Positions 14,539 through 22,482 of a DNA stretch of 28,008 nt are shown piece by piece. Both the position numbers and the translations under genes were made by a program. Source of the DNA: Phycisphaerae bacterium (lineage in GTDB: Bacteria > Planctomycetota > Phycisphaerae > UBA1845). The notes beneath the pieces are model-generated. The model worked only from the letters and a program-made list of their open reading frames with translations, had not been told where the DNA came from and did not search any database. Each line of letters begins with the position of its first letter. Positions within the stretch are counted from its first letter, which is position 1. The stretch covers positions 1-28,008 of the forward strand of contig BQJS01000038.1 of NCBI GenBank assembly GCA_021604825.1. The letters run 5' to 3'.

Positions 14539-16536
14539 CTATCGCGACCCTGAGCTGTTTGGTTCCGGGGTATCAGACTTACGCGCCTTGGACTTTGTTT
14601 CGATCCGGTCTAATTCGATCGCGAGACGGGTCACCGCGATGCCGTTGATTGGACGCTCTTTGATGAACAAGGCAATGGTTGAATTGAGAAACAACGCTTG
14701 AAAGGGCTCGACTCCCGAGAGAAGTTTCTGAATGCGCGACGTAGGTTGCACGCGCGGTTGTGGTGCAATCGAAACATCAACGATTTGTTTGCCGCGAAGC
14801 ACACGCAGGCCGATCGCAGGGATCTTCGGCGCTAGCAAATCCTTCAAATGTTGATTTGGATTGTCGTAATCGAGGAGGATCGTGTTGCAAGCAAGAATCC
14901 GATCGCCCGGGTGGAGGTGGTCAGCCGCAACGCCATTTGAATCGACATGGACGACCACCGCCTGCCCTGGTGTCGTCTCGCTCTGAATCTCAATGCCCAG
15001 CCGCGAATCGTCATTTTCTGAAAGCGACCGGGCGCTCAGCTGACTTTGCCAGAATTGAAGAATGCCGTGAAGAAATGACGGCTGAACCAGGACGAGATCA
15101 ACCGCTCGACTGACCCTTTGCGTGTGGGCGTGGATCGGCAATACGTCTTCCAGTCGAGGTGACTTGCCCTGACTCGCTTCGATGATTTCCTTCACGTGAT
15201 CCGCCGATGTCGAAACGACAAACCAACCGTCGATGGCTGCGTACGACGGTGCAAGGTTTTCGGCAATGAGCGCCCCTATCGTATCGCCGTTCGGATTCCC
15301 CGTCTTCTCCGGCATTTTGATCGTGTGGATTTTGATTGGAACGTCGTCTTCATCGTCAACAGGGGCGTCGGTCGGTGGGTCCGATCCGGCTGAGTTTTGA
15401 ACATTCTGGTTGATGATGGACACGATGGCCTGACTGTCCACCGACTCAATCATAATTGCGACGCGGGGATGCAGATCCTTGTCGGCGAAATCGGCACCAA
15501 TGATGACCGTGCAGCGCGGTCCGAGATTCGCGACAATATCTTCGTGAAGTCCGGCGTCCCCTTCCTTGCTGAGTAAACCGAAGATCTTAAGCAACTCGGC
15601 GATCGTTGGGTTCAGGTCGGGGTCAGAAAACATGGATTGCCAATTGATCGACGTGGACCAGCTCGCCAAGGTCGTCTGCGGGAGCTGTCGGACCCGCTCA
15701 AATTTCACCCGAGGACGATACCCCGCGATGCCATTCGAGTTGATCTGCCCGACATGCGTGACTTCCAGAAGATTCTGCCGCCCCTGCAAACCGATGACAT
15801 TGCTCGGTGACATTTCCCAAAGGTGTGTGGTGATTTCGCGGCCAGGACTTTGAGACTCGTGGCTCGACGCTGAATCATGCCAATACACGCACGCTTTGCA
15901 TCCCGGAGGCAATCCCGCGAGGCACGATTTGAATTTCGGATTGGATGACAAGGGCGCATCATTTGAACCTGCGAGCAACTTGATGCTTCGTCGGAAAATC
16001 GAATTCGCGTCGGACCGCTGAGATAGAATCAACATGCGGCGGGTTGCAGCCACCCACAAACCACTCGATGACTGAACGATCTTGACATTGTTGGTCTGCT
16101 CTTGTTTCTTAACACGGCCACGCCCGGTGACCAACGACAGCAGCCGCGGATTGTACTCGTCGATAATGATCACGCCGTCTTCCAGATGATGCCAATCTGG
16201 AGCAGCGATCGCCAATCGCTCTTTTAATATCTCTTTAAGCGCCGCGTTTGATTCAACGCCGAGTGCTTGCGTGAGGATCGCCTTCCAACCTACGGGGTTG
16301 CCCCCGCTGAGTTTCAACATCAATTGGATGATACCGTCGTCGTGGGCTTCCAACTCGGTTGCCAGGATGCGATCGGAATAGACAAAAAGCCCGGTATCGA
16401 TCGGGACGTACTGCGATACTTTGGGAATTGGGAAACGCGAACTGCCCTTCGCTGGCTGGGCCTGAGCGAGATTCGGCAGACCGAATAGGCTTGCCAAGGC
16501 TATTGCCAGAAATTTGAAGCTTGGGCATCGATTCAC
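14539..16536 (-). CDS. Exported protein of unknown function with a C-terminal PDZ-like domain
   Basis: Not a family I can name. With the GTG start at 16536 it has 665 residues and opens with a clean signal peptide (FLAIALASLFGLPNLAQAQ). Longer in-frame starts reach 16668 inside the upstream anti-sigma gene (for example ATG at 16602) and cannot be excluded. The middle is a long alpha/beta region with no recognised catalytic motif; it repeatedly reads like the planctomycete family of periplasmic proteins that begin 'VPxDTxxFVYxD'. Residues about 519-595 look like a PDZ domain (TTPGQAVVVHVDSNGVAADH, then LHPGDRILACN and RVLRGKQIVDVSI). The gene follows the sigma and anti-sigma genes and precedes folK by four bases. 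It is a candidate effector or sensor of that envelope-stress-like regulon; this is inference. Confidence 0.75.
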   Translation of the reverse strand: MNRCPSFKFLAIALASLFGLPNLAQAQPAKGSSRFPIPKVSQYVPIDTGLFVYSDRILATELEAHDDGIIQLMLKLSGGNPVGWKAILTQALGVESNAALKEILKERLAIAAPDWHHLEDGVIIIDEYNPRLLSLVTGRGRVKKQEQTNNVKIVQSSSGLWVAATRRMLILSQRSDANSIFRRSIKLLAGSNDAPLSSNPKFKSCLAGLPPGCKACVYWHDSASSHESQSPGREITTHLWEMSPSNVIGLQGRQNLLEVTHVGQINSNGIAGYRPRVKFERVRQLPQTTLASWSTSINWQSMFSDPDLNPTIAELLKIFGLLSKEGDAGLHEDIVANLGPRCTVIIGADFADKDLHPRVAIMIESVDSQAIVSIINQNVQNSAGSDPPTDAPVDDEDDVPIKIHTIKMPEKTGNPNGDTIGALIAENLAPSYAAIDGWFVVSTSADHVKEIIEASQGKSPRLEDVLPIHAHTQRVSRAVDLVLVQPSFLHGILQFWQSQLSARSLSENDDSRLGIEIQSETTPGQAVVVHVDSNGVAADHLHPGDRILACNTILLDYDNPNQHLKDLLAPKIPAIGLRVLRGKQIVDVSIAPQPRVQPTSRIQKLLSGVEPFQALFLNSTIALFIKERPINGIAVTRLAIELDRIETKSKARKSDTPEPNSSGSR

Positions 16537-16573
16537 AAATTGACGCCGACCATAGACGGTGGGATTGACGAAT

Positions 16574-17299
16574 CTACAGTTCTTCCGTGGGGGGCTTGGC
16601 ATTGGTGGAATTGTCCGCATCGGATCCCGCGTTTTGCGAACCATTTTGCTGCCCCTGCGCTGCCTCATCCTGCGGCCTGGATGCGCTATCGGATTGAGCC
16701 GACTTGGATTGCGTCTTCTTTGAAGCCGCCCCGACGATTTCTCTTATCGCATCTTCACTGTAGTCCTGCAATAGTGATGCACCGTTGCGCGTATCGCCAA
16801 TGATTTTTTCGCTTTTGGCTCTCAGAAGATCCGCTTTCCTTTTCAAATCTTCATTTGTTGGATCGAGGCTTAAGGCCTTCAACACATTTTCGTAGATTTC
16901 TTCGGTCGATTCGACTTCATCATGGAAGCCCAATACTTTTACCTCACCTTCGTTCGGTCCCGCTGTATCAGTCGTGTCGTCACCGCCAAGCCATACGATC
17001 ATCGTAAGACACGCAGCCATCGCAGTCGGCAAACCGACCCAGAGGGCCCGCGAGAACTTCAGCGGTCGTTTGGTTGATGTGTCCGTCGCACATTCGACCA
17101 ACCGATTGGTGAATTCATCATCCAGCAGTGGCGCTCCGCCGTCCGTAGCCACAACATGACCAGCCACTTCCAACAGCGCCAGATCGCGCCGGCAATGACC
17201 ACACGCCAGCTGGTGTGCCCCGAATTCGGTCGCCAACGTTCCCGTCAGCGTCTTATCCAGATAGGCGTCGAATAGATTTTGTGATTGTTCGCAGTTCAT
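16574..17299 (-). CDS. Anti-sigma factor with zinc-binding ZAS motif and one membrane helix
   Basis: Probable membrane-anchored inhibitor of the ECF sigma factor encoded just upstream. It has 241 residues from the ATG at 17299 (a TTG one codon earlier is possible). The N-terminal anti-sigma domain has His29, Cys33 and Cys36 (HQLACGHC), the H-x3-C-x2-C zinc motif, within a short helical domain. A single membrane helix follows at about 85-105 (ALWVGLPTAMAACLTMIVWL). The remaining 135 residues are predicted extracytoplasmic, acidic then Gln/Ser/Asn-rich at the end (QSKSAQSDSASRPQDEAAQG), with no recognised domain. The sigma gene stops 90 bases upstream. This gene pairing is the usual one for ECF sigma control by signal-dependent release. 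Confidence 0.85.
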   Translation of the reverse strand: MNCEQSQNLFDAYLDKTLTGTLATEFGAHQLACGHCRRDLALLEVAGHVVATDGGAPLLDDEFTNRLVECATDTSTKRPLKFSRALWVGLPTAMAACLTMIVWLGGDDTTDTAGPNEGEVKVLGFHDEVESTEEIYENVLKALSLDPTNEDLKRKADLLRAKSEKIIGDTRNGASLLQDYSEDAIREIVGAASKKTQSKSAQSDSASRPQDEAAQGQQNGSQNAGSDADNSTNAKPPTEEL

Positions 17300-17389
17300 C
17301 AACTCTTGAACCTCAGGCCATCGCGGCCAATCTTAAACCCGATCGCAAGCGAAAACGATTCGTCTGGCGATCTGCTTTCTCTATCTCTT

Positions 17390-17986
17390 CTAACCCGCCA
17401 ACTCGCCCAGGATGCGTTGCGATCCAGACATTTCTTCAAGAACTGGCGAAAGCAGGCCTTTGAGCTTCGCCCGGGCTCGATGCAGATGACTCTTGACGGT
17501 GGCCACCGGCGTTTCGAGGATCGTCGCGATTTCCTGGCAGCCCATCTCTTGCTTGTAGAACAACAAGACCGTCGCTCGCTGCGCCGGCGTCAGTTGATCC
17601 ACCGATTGCCAGATCATTGCCTTGAGGCGGTCTGCTTCCTCGGAGGCGGCTAGCTCGTGTTCTGCATCGGGTTCGGATGAAGCGTATCGCGTCCAGTCCA
17701 TTTCACCGGAGACGGCCCGTTTCTTGCGCAACGTGTTCAGCGTCACGCGATAGGCAATGGTAAACAGCCAAGTGCTGAACCGATAATCGGGATTAAACGA
17801 ATCGAGTGCCGCGAACGCCTTCAAAAAAGCATCTTGGCAAATCTCTTCGGCGTCGTGGTGATTGCGATGCATCCGCCAAACGAACGCGAACAGCCGTTGC
17901 TTGTGGGCGTCGATCAGAGCGCGCATGGCGGCTGCATCCTGGCGCTTTGCCTTCTGCACCAGGCGCAGTTCCTCCGATCGATCCAT
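17390..17986 (-). CDS. ECF-type RNA polymerase sigma factor
   Basis: Alternative sigma factor of the sigma-70 family, group IV. From the ATG at 17986 (GGAAGGG nine bases upstream) it has 198 residues; an ATG at 18022 and a GTG at 18046 are in-frame alternatives. Region 2 shows HRNHHDAEEICQDAFLKAF and FSTWLFTIAYRVTLNTLRKK, the core-binding and -10 recognition segment. Region 4 shows LTPAQRATVLLFYKQEMGCQ then EIATILETPVATVKSHLHRA, the helix-turn-helix for the -35. The linker is short and acidic, without the extra domains of other sigma groups. The downstream gene is an anti-sigma factor. Divergent from smpB across about 200 bases. Targets cannot be read from this window. Confidence 0.93.
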   Translation of the reverse strand: MDRSEELRLVQKAKRQDAAAMRALIDAHKQRLFAFVWRMHRNHHDAEEICQDAFLKAFAALDSFNPDYRFSTWLFTIAYRVTLNTLRKKRAVSGEMDWTRYASSEPDAEHELAASEEADRLKAMIWQSVDQLTPAQRATVLLFYKQEMGCQEIATILETPVATVKSHLHRARAKLKGLLSPVLEEMSGSQRILGELAG

Positions 17987-18060
17987 CGGGGCCGTCCCTT
18001 CCTGTGATTTCTTCACATCCATATCACCCTGCACCCTTGTACTCACGAAAGGCTGATCCG

Positions 18061-18088
18061 TTGCGATTCATCTGGTCGGTCCTAGAAT
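18061..18088 (+). promoter_or_regulatory. Candidate promoter of smpB-tag-nfi
   Basis: TTGCGA (18061-18066), 16 bases, TAGAAT (18083-18088). The same two hexamers, with a 17-base spacer, precede the nuo operon. The predicted transcript would have a leader of about 100 bases before the smpB ATG. Prediction only. Confidence 0.4.
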
Positions 18089-18195
18089 ATGCCGCTGTAG
18101 GATCATTGTAGAATCCAATGGTGTCTTGGGCATCTGAGCTGCGTTTCTGTCACCCAGACCGGCATTTCTCCTAAGGGTAGTTTCGGCAAAGACTT

Positions 18196-18660
18196 ATGTC
18201 CAAGAACAGCAAATCAGATTCCCCCTCGATCCGCAACAAGAAAGCTACCCATAAGTTCGAAATTCTCGAAAAAATCGAATGCGGGCTGATATTGCTGGGT
18301 ACGGAGGTCAAAAGTCTTCGCCAGGGCGGAGCGTCGCTGGATGAAGCCTACGCCCGGATCGACGGGCATGAGGTGTGGCTGATCGGGGCTAACATTCCGC
18401 CATACAAGCATGGCAACGTGATGAATCACGAGCCGAAACGGTCCCGCAAGGCATTGATGCACAAACGCGAGATCCTCAAACTTCTTCCCAAAGTTCATCA
18501 GAAGGGCCAAACGCTGGTTCCGCTGCGGATCTATTTCAACGATCGAGGACTTTGCAAATTGACGCTTGCCTTGGCGAAAGGAAAGACGCAGGGCGACAAG
18601 CGGCATGACCTCAAGAAGAAAGACCAGATGCGCGAGATGAAACGGGCAATGCGTCGATAG
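18196..18660 (+). CDS. smpB: SsrA (tmRNA)-binding protein SmpB
   Basis: Partner of tmRNA in trans-translation that rescues stalled ribosomes. It has 154 residues, the normal length. The oligonucleotide-binding fold is covered by NKKATHKFEILEKIECGLIL, then GTEVKSLRQGGASLDEAYAR, HEVWLIGANIPPYKHGN and EPKRSRKALMHKREI. The basic C-terminal tail (KGKTQGDKRHDLKKKDQMRE, residues 128-147) enters the decoding centre and is intact. The ATG at 18196 has no recognisable Shine-Dalgarno sequence, a common situation in this phylum. No tmRNA gene was seen in this window. tag follows after 31 bases. Confidence 0.98.
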   Translation: MSKNSKSDSPSIRNKKATHKFEILEKIECGLILLGTEVKSLRQGGASLDEAYARIDGHEVWLIGANIPPYKHGNVMNHEPKRSRKALMHKREILKLLPKVHQKGQTLVPLRIYFNDRGLCKLTLALAKGKTQGDKRHDLKKKDQMREMKRAMRR

Positions 18661-18691
18661 TTTCCGCACGATCAATGGCATGCGATGACCG

Positions 18692-19291
18692 ATGGCCAAG
18701 AAAAAAACAAGCGACAAAGTCCGCTGTGCGTGGGCGGCGAATGAATTGGCCGTCGAATATCATGACCTCGAATGGGGCGTGCCGGTTCACGATGATAGGC
18801 TGCTGTTTGAATTCTTGATACTCGAAGGCGCCCAAGCCGGACTGAGTTGGGATACGATTCTCAAGAAGCGCCCCCACTACCGCAAAGTCTTCGATCGATT
18901 CAACGCCAAGAAAATCGCCAAGTACGATGAGAAGAAAATCGAAGCGTTGCTGACTGATCCAGGCATCGTGCGTAATCGCCTGAAAGTCAATTCGACGGTG
19001 ACCAATGCGCAGGAATTTTTGAAGGTTCAGAAAGAGTTCGGCAGTTTTGACGCGTACCTCTGGCAATTCGTGGGCGGCAAGCCGATTCAAAACAAATGGC
19101 GACGCATGAATGATGTGCCGGCGATGACGGCAGAATCCGACGTGATGAGTCGCGACCTAAAACGCCGGGGTTTTCGCTTCGTCGGTTCGACGATTTGTTA
19201 CGCGCTCATGCAAGCGGTGGGTATGGTCAACGACCACACCACCAACTGCTTTCGATACAAAAAACTCGGTGGGAATTCCGACAAGCGATGA
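18692..19291 (+). CDS. tag: DNA-3-methyladenine glycosylase I
   Basis: Base-excision repair enzyme that removes 3-methyladenine from alkylated DNA. It has 199 residues. The zinc-snap ligands are present: Cys12 (RCAW), His24 (YHDLEWGVP), then His and Cys near the C-terminus in VNDHTTNCFR. The block LLFEFLILEGAQAGLSWDTI contains the conserved Glu of the base pocket and the Trp of the glycosylase fold. A short Lys-rich start (MAKKKTSDK) and a short polar tail frame the domain. The start has no clear ribosome site; the ATG at 18692 fits the family N-terminus. Its stop overlaps the endonuclease V start by four bases (ATGA), so the two repair genes are probably co-translated. Confidence 0.97.
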   Translation: MAKKKTSDKVRCAWAANELAVEYHDLEWGVPVHDDRLLFEFLILEGAQAGLSWDTILKKRPHYRKVFDRFNAKKIAKYDEKKIEALLTDPGIVRNRLKVNSTVTNAQEFLKVQKEFGSFDAYLWQFVGGKPIQNKWRRMNDVPAMTAESDVMSRDLKRRGFRFVGSTICYALMQAVGMVNDHTTNCFRYKKLGGNSDKR

Positions 19292-19980
19292 AATTCAAAC
19301 CGACGCCCCACCGCTGGTCGCTCACGCCCAAACAGGCGATCCGGATTCAATCAAAACTTGCCGGAAAGGTCATTGTTCGCAAGCCGACCCGCCAGCTGCG
19401 CTACATTGTTGGCGTCGATCTCGCTTTCACATCTGGATTGTCCCACTGCATCGCAGCGGCAGTCGTTTGGGATCGACGAGACAAACACATCGTCGAATCC
19501 GCGTACGCGAAACGGCCAGTACGGCTTCCTTACATCCCTGGATTACTCTCGTTTCGCGAAGCACCGGCAGTGTTGGCCGCACTTCGCAAAGTTCGCCATC
19601 CGGTTGACGCCATCATGTGTGACGGGCATGGACTTGCTCACCCGCGCCGCTTCGGCATCGCATGTCACGTCGGGTACATCTGCAACGTGTCGGCCCTCGG
19701 TTGCGGTAAAAGTCGATTGATCGGCGAACACGATGACCCTGCGGTCAGACGCGGATCGTCGCGACCGCTGAAAGTTGGCACTGAAAAAGTTGGACTGGTG
19801 CTACGAACCCGTGACTACGTCAAACCGGTTTACATCAGTGTCGGGCATCTGATCGATCTGGACACTGCCCGCCGCGTTGCTCTCGATTGTGCGTGCGGGT
19901 ATCGCCTACCGGAACCCACCCGCCAAGCCGACATTCTCGTTGCAAAATTGACGCGATCTGATCGTGGCGTTACCAATTGA
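19288..19980 (+). CDS. nfi: Endonuclease V (deoxyinosine 3' endonuclease)
   Basis: Repair nuclease that cuts DNA one base 3' of deaminated adenine (hypoxanthine) and some other lesions. It has 230 residues from the ATG at 19288, which lies in the tag stop (ATGA). The open frame continues further back but inside tag, so the overlap start is preferred. The catalytic acids of the family are seen: Asp44 (GVDLAF), Glu91 (PGLLSFREAP) and Asp112 (DGHGLAHPRRFGIACHVG). The YIPG wedge that senses the lesion is present (residues 82-85), as is a basic SRPLKVG segment. Downstream, a small lipoprotein gene starts 36 bases later on the same strand. Confidence 0.97.
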   Translation: MKFKPTPHRWSLTPKQAIRIQSKLAGKVIVRKPTRQLRYIVGVDLAFTSGLSHCIAAAVVWDRRDKHIVESAYAKRPVRLPYIPGLLSFREAPAVLAALRKVRHPVDAIMCDGHGLAHPRRFGIACHVGYICNVSALGCGKSRLIGEHDDPAVRRGSSRPLKVGTEKVGLVLRTRDYVKPVYISVGHLIDLDTARRVALDCACGYRLPEPTRQADILVAKLTRSDRGVTN

Positions 19981-20015
19981 GCCAACCTTGGATCGGGCGC
20001 TATCGGAGGATTACC

Positions 20016-20414
20016 ATGAACTCAACCCGCAATAGAATCTTTATCGGTCTGGCCGCACTTGCCTTTGTCGGAACTGGGTGCGCGCAATCCAAAAAATCCG
20101 ACTGGACTGGCACCTGGAAATCGCAAGGCAGCGGACCCGGCGGAAAGCTGGAGTGCGTCGTCGAACCGCTTGACGGTGAGCAATGGAAAGCCACGTTCAC
20201 CGGCTATTGCAATCGCGAATTTGCGTACAAAGTGCAAATGGATGGGCGACAGAAAAAGAAGAACATCTTTTTTCAAGGTCATGCCGACTTGGGTGAAACC
20301 GACGGCGGAACGTACACGTGGACCGGACAAATTAAGGGTGACACGTTCGTTGGAATTTATTCAGGTGCGAAGGGTCGAAAGGCTGGCAGCTTCTCTATGC
20401 GCCGAAAGAACTAG
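20016..20414 (+). CDS. Small lipoprotein-like exported protein, function unknown
   Basis: 132 residues from the ATG at 20016, which has GGAGG eight bases upstream, the best ribosome site in this part of the window. Longer in-frame starts lack such a site. The N-terminus is a signal sequence (IFIGLAALAFVGTGCAQSKK) with a Cys at residue 24. The lipobox GTGC is imperfect at position -3, so lipidation is likely but not certain. The rest is a Trp/Gly-rich beta-strand pattern (DWTGTWKSQGSGPGGKLECV, EQWKATFTGYC, GGTYTWTGQIKGDTFVGIYS), compatible with a small lipocalin-like or beta-sandwich fold. I do not recognise the family. It follows the tag-nfi pair but need not be related in function. Confidence 0.7.
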   Translation: MNSTRNRIFIGLAALAFVGTGCAQSKKSDWTGTWKSQGSGPGGKLECVVEPLDGEQWKATFTGYCNREFAYKVQMDGRQKKKNIFFQGHADLGETDGGTYTWTGQIKGDTFVGIYSGAKGRKAGSFSMRRKN

Positions 20415-20461
20415 CTCATGGATTGACAGTCGATGGACTGGCTGAGACGGCACTTCATTCA

Positions 20462-21223
20462 TCACACCGTTCGCATGCAAGACACGCCTTCGCGCGAGGA
20501 CACATCAAACGGGAACGATTTGCCGACAGTTCGGTGGTGAGTTTCCAGTGCAATGTCGGGTGTGTTGTTCTGACCACTGAGGTGTGAAAGCGCAATCCAT
20601 TGGTGACGCTTCGAGGCGACCCGTCGCAGCACGCCCGCCGCCTCACAATTCGAGAGGTGACCGCCCTTGCCTCGAATCCGCGCCTTGAGAAATGCAGGGT
20701 ATTCGCCCATCTGCAACATATCGACGTCGTAGTTGCTTTCAAGATACGCCGCGTCCACCGAATCGAGCAAACCGTCGAGTTTCTTAAACGCATATCCGAG
20801 ATCGGTGAGAATCGCCAATCGCGTTCCGTCGTGTTCTACGACAAACACCACGCCATCGACCGCATCATGAGGTGTTGAAAATGTATGGACTTTCGTAACC
20901 CCGAATTCGAGCGTGTGCCCTGCGATGAAATGTCGAACTTGGTCAGTCTTACCGAGATCGCACTGAACCGCGTAATGCGTCGGGCGGGTCATGTAAATCG
21001 GCAAGTCAAACTTGCGATGAAAAATGCCCGCGCACCGGACGTGATCGCTGTGTTCATGTGAAATCAACAATGCATCAACGTCGCGTGGTGAACGGTTATG
21101 CTCGGCCATTCGTTGCTCAAGCTGCTTTCCACTCACGCCAGCATCGAATAACAAGCGGGCATCATCCGTTTCAACATAGATGCAGTTGCCATTGGAACCC
21201 GATTGGACGGAAAATGTAACCAT
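20462..21223 (-). CDS. Metallo-beta-lactamase-fold hydrolase, WalJ/YycJ type
   Basis: Probable metal-dependent nuclease-like hydrolase of the YycJ/WalJ branch. From the ATG at 21223 it has 253 residues, as in the family; a longer in-frame start at 21271 is possible. It opens with VTFSVQSGSNGNCIYVETDD, the family N-terminus, then LLFDAGVSGKQLEQRM. The HxHxDH motif (SHEHSDHVRC) gives the two-metal site; TFSTPHDAVDGVVF and ILTDLGYA add further metal ligands. The C-terminal block SHLSGQNNTPDIALE is typical of YycJ. In Firmicutes this gene sits beside the WalRK two-component system; here it is divergent from birA and convergent with the small lipoprotein gene. Its substrate is unknown. Confidence 0.88.
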   Translation of the reverse strand: MVTFSVQSGSNGNCIYVETDDARLLFDAGVSGKQLEQRMAEHNRSPRDVDALLISHEHSDHVRCAGIFHRKFDLPIYMTRPTHYAVQCDLGKTDQVRHFIAGHTLEFGVTKVHTFSTPHDAVDGVVFVVEHDGTRLAILTDLGYAFKKLDGLLDSVDAAYLESNYDVDMLQMGEYPAFLKARIRGKGGHLSNCEAAGVLRRVASKRHQWIALSHLSGQNNTPDIALETHHRTVGKSFPFDVSSREGVSCMRTV

Positions 21224-21321
21224 GCTGTGCGATCGCTTCGATGCTGACCATCGTTCGTGCGGACAATTCAAAGTCGTTGCAGGTGTTGACCAAACGCCGA
21301 TCCTTAGCCTACCCTCCGATC

Positions 21322-22125
21322 ATGGAGCTTGGAAGACTCAATTCGACAAAAGTTGCCGACGCGCTGACCACCACGCGCATCAAGCGCTCGATCACGGTCC
21401 TAAGCGAAGTCGACAGCACCAATCGGCACGTGCTCGATATGCCGGACGATGCACTGGACGGCGTCGTCGTGGTCGCAGAGAGACAAACGCAAGGTCGCGG
21501 TCGCCGAGGCAATCAATGGCAATGCCCAGCCGGCGCGGGTTTGCTGTGTACCGTCGGATTGGCCGACCTCAACAGCACGATCGATGCGAATTTGCTATCG
21601 CTGGTCGTCCCGATCGCGCTCAGTGAAGGCATATTCAATGAGACCGGACTCCGCACTGAAATCAAGTGGCCGAACGATCTGGTGTTCCGGGGTCGCAAGC
21701 TATCGGGCATATTGATCGAAGCCCAAACGTCCGGTGCAAACAACATCCGGTACGCGGTGGGATTCGGCATCAACTGCCTTCAGCACCGCGGACACTTCGA
21801 TGAATCAATTCGCGACCAAGCCACCTCGCTGGATCTGGAATCGGATTCACCCATTAATCGAGAGGCGGTCTTGGCGTCGGTCCTAAATGCCCTCGACGCC
21901 AGGTTGCTGCAATCCGGGCGATGGTCGGCAGACCGCATTTGCGGAGAGTGGCGATCGCTGGCTGCCGGGCTGGGCGGTCGATGTGAAGTCCAGGAGAATG
22001 GCCGGGCATTCTCTGGAAACCTAATCGACATCGATCCCAACGCGGCGATCATTGTGCAGCTGGATGAGGGCGGCCGGCGGTTGTTCAATGCGGCTAGTAC
22101 GACCGTCCTGAGCCTGACGATGTAG
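21322..22125 (+). CDS. birA: Biotin--[acetyl-CoA-carboxylase] ligase, class I (no DNA-binding domain)
   Basis: Activates biotin with ATP and attaches it to the biotin carrier protein of carboxylases; cytoplasmic. The start at ATG 21322 gives 267 residues and begins at the family core. The open frame starts 81 bases earlier, but that part has no family similarity. Motifs: SEVDSTNRHVL, the biotinyl-AMP loop GRGRRGNQW (residues 58-66), KWPNDLVFRGRKLSGILIEA and AVGFGINC. The small C-terminal beta domain (LGGRCEVQENGRAFSGNLID) is present. There is no N-terminal helix-turn-helix, so it is not the E. coli repressor type. Divergent from the WalJ-like gene, 98 bases apart. Confidence 0.96.
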   Translation: MELGRLNSTKVADALTTTRIKRSITVLSEVDSTNRHVLDMPDDALDGVVVVAERQTQGRGRRGNQWQCPAGAGLLCTVGLADLNSTIDANLLSLVVPIALSEGIFNETGLRTEIKWPNDLVFRGRKLSGILIEAQTSGANNIRYAVGFGINCLQHRGHFDESIRDQATSLDLESDSPINREAVLASVLNALDARLLQSGRWSADRICGEWRSLAAGLGGRCEVQENGRAFSGNLIDIDPNAAIIVQLDEGGRRLFNAASTTVLSLTM

Positions 22126-22482
22126 AGGCTACTTCCCTGTGACTTGTTCCTGTGAACGGTTAAATCTGGATCTCGGACGCGAAATGTGAACCGGAAGTTC
22201 AATTTCGTTGAATCGGAACGTCATCGAATCACGGAATAGGACCTCGGTAACAATGTTTTGTTGATCACACCTTGCCGATACACAATTGGCGATCACCAGC
22301 TCAGATTTCAAAGTCACGTTGGCTGGGTCTTGCCGGAGTGGACGCCCTATCTGGCGACTGCTAGAATCGAACGACAGCGGTCAAGATTAGGTTTTTTGTT
22401 GGTCAGCCGTAGGGTAACGGACTAAGAATGGTCGGCCTCTAGTGTTGCCCAAATTATCAACGTGTGAGCGGGAGCAGATATA
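22126..22482. other. Intergenic region between birA and clpC (357 bases)
   Basis: No convincing gene. The only open frame of note is a 62-codon GTG-started one on the minus strand (22317-22129), convergent with birA; it has no ribosome site and no recognisable motif. TAGAAT (22372-22377) could be a -10 without a matching -35. TAAGAAT near 22424 with an 18-base-upstream TTGGTC is another weak option. No CIRCE element or CtsR-type heptad repeat was found by eye. The clpC ribosome site GGGAG (22470-22474) closes the region. Confidence 0.5.

Noticed and set aside
22129..22317. 62-codon minus-strand frame next to birA
   Set aside because: GTG start, no ribosome site, no recognisable motif or membrane segment; kept only as a note in the intergenic entry.
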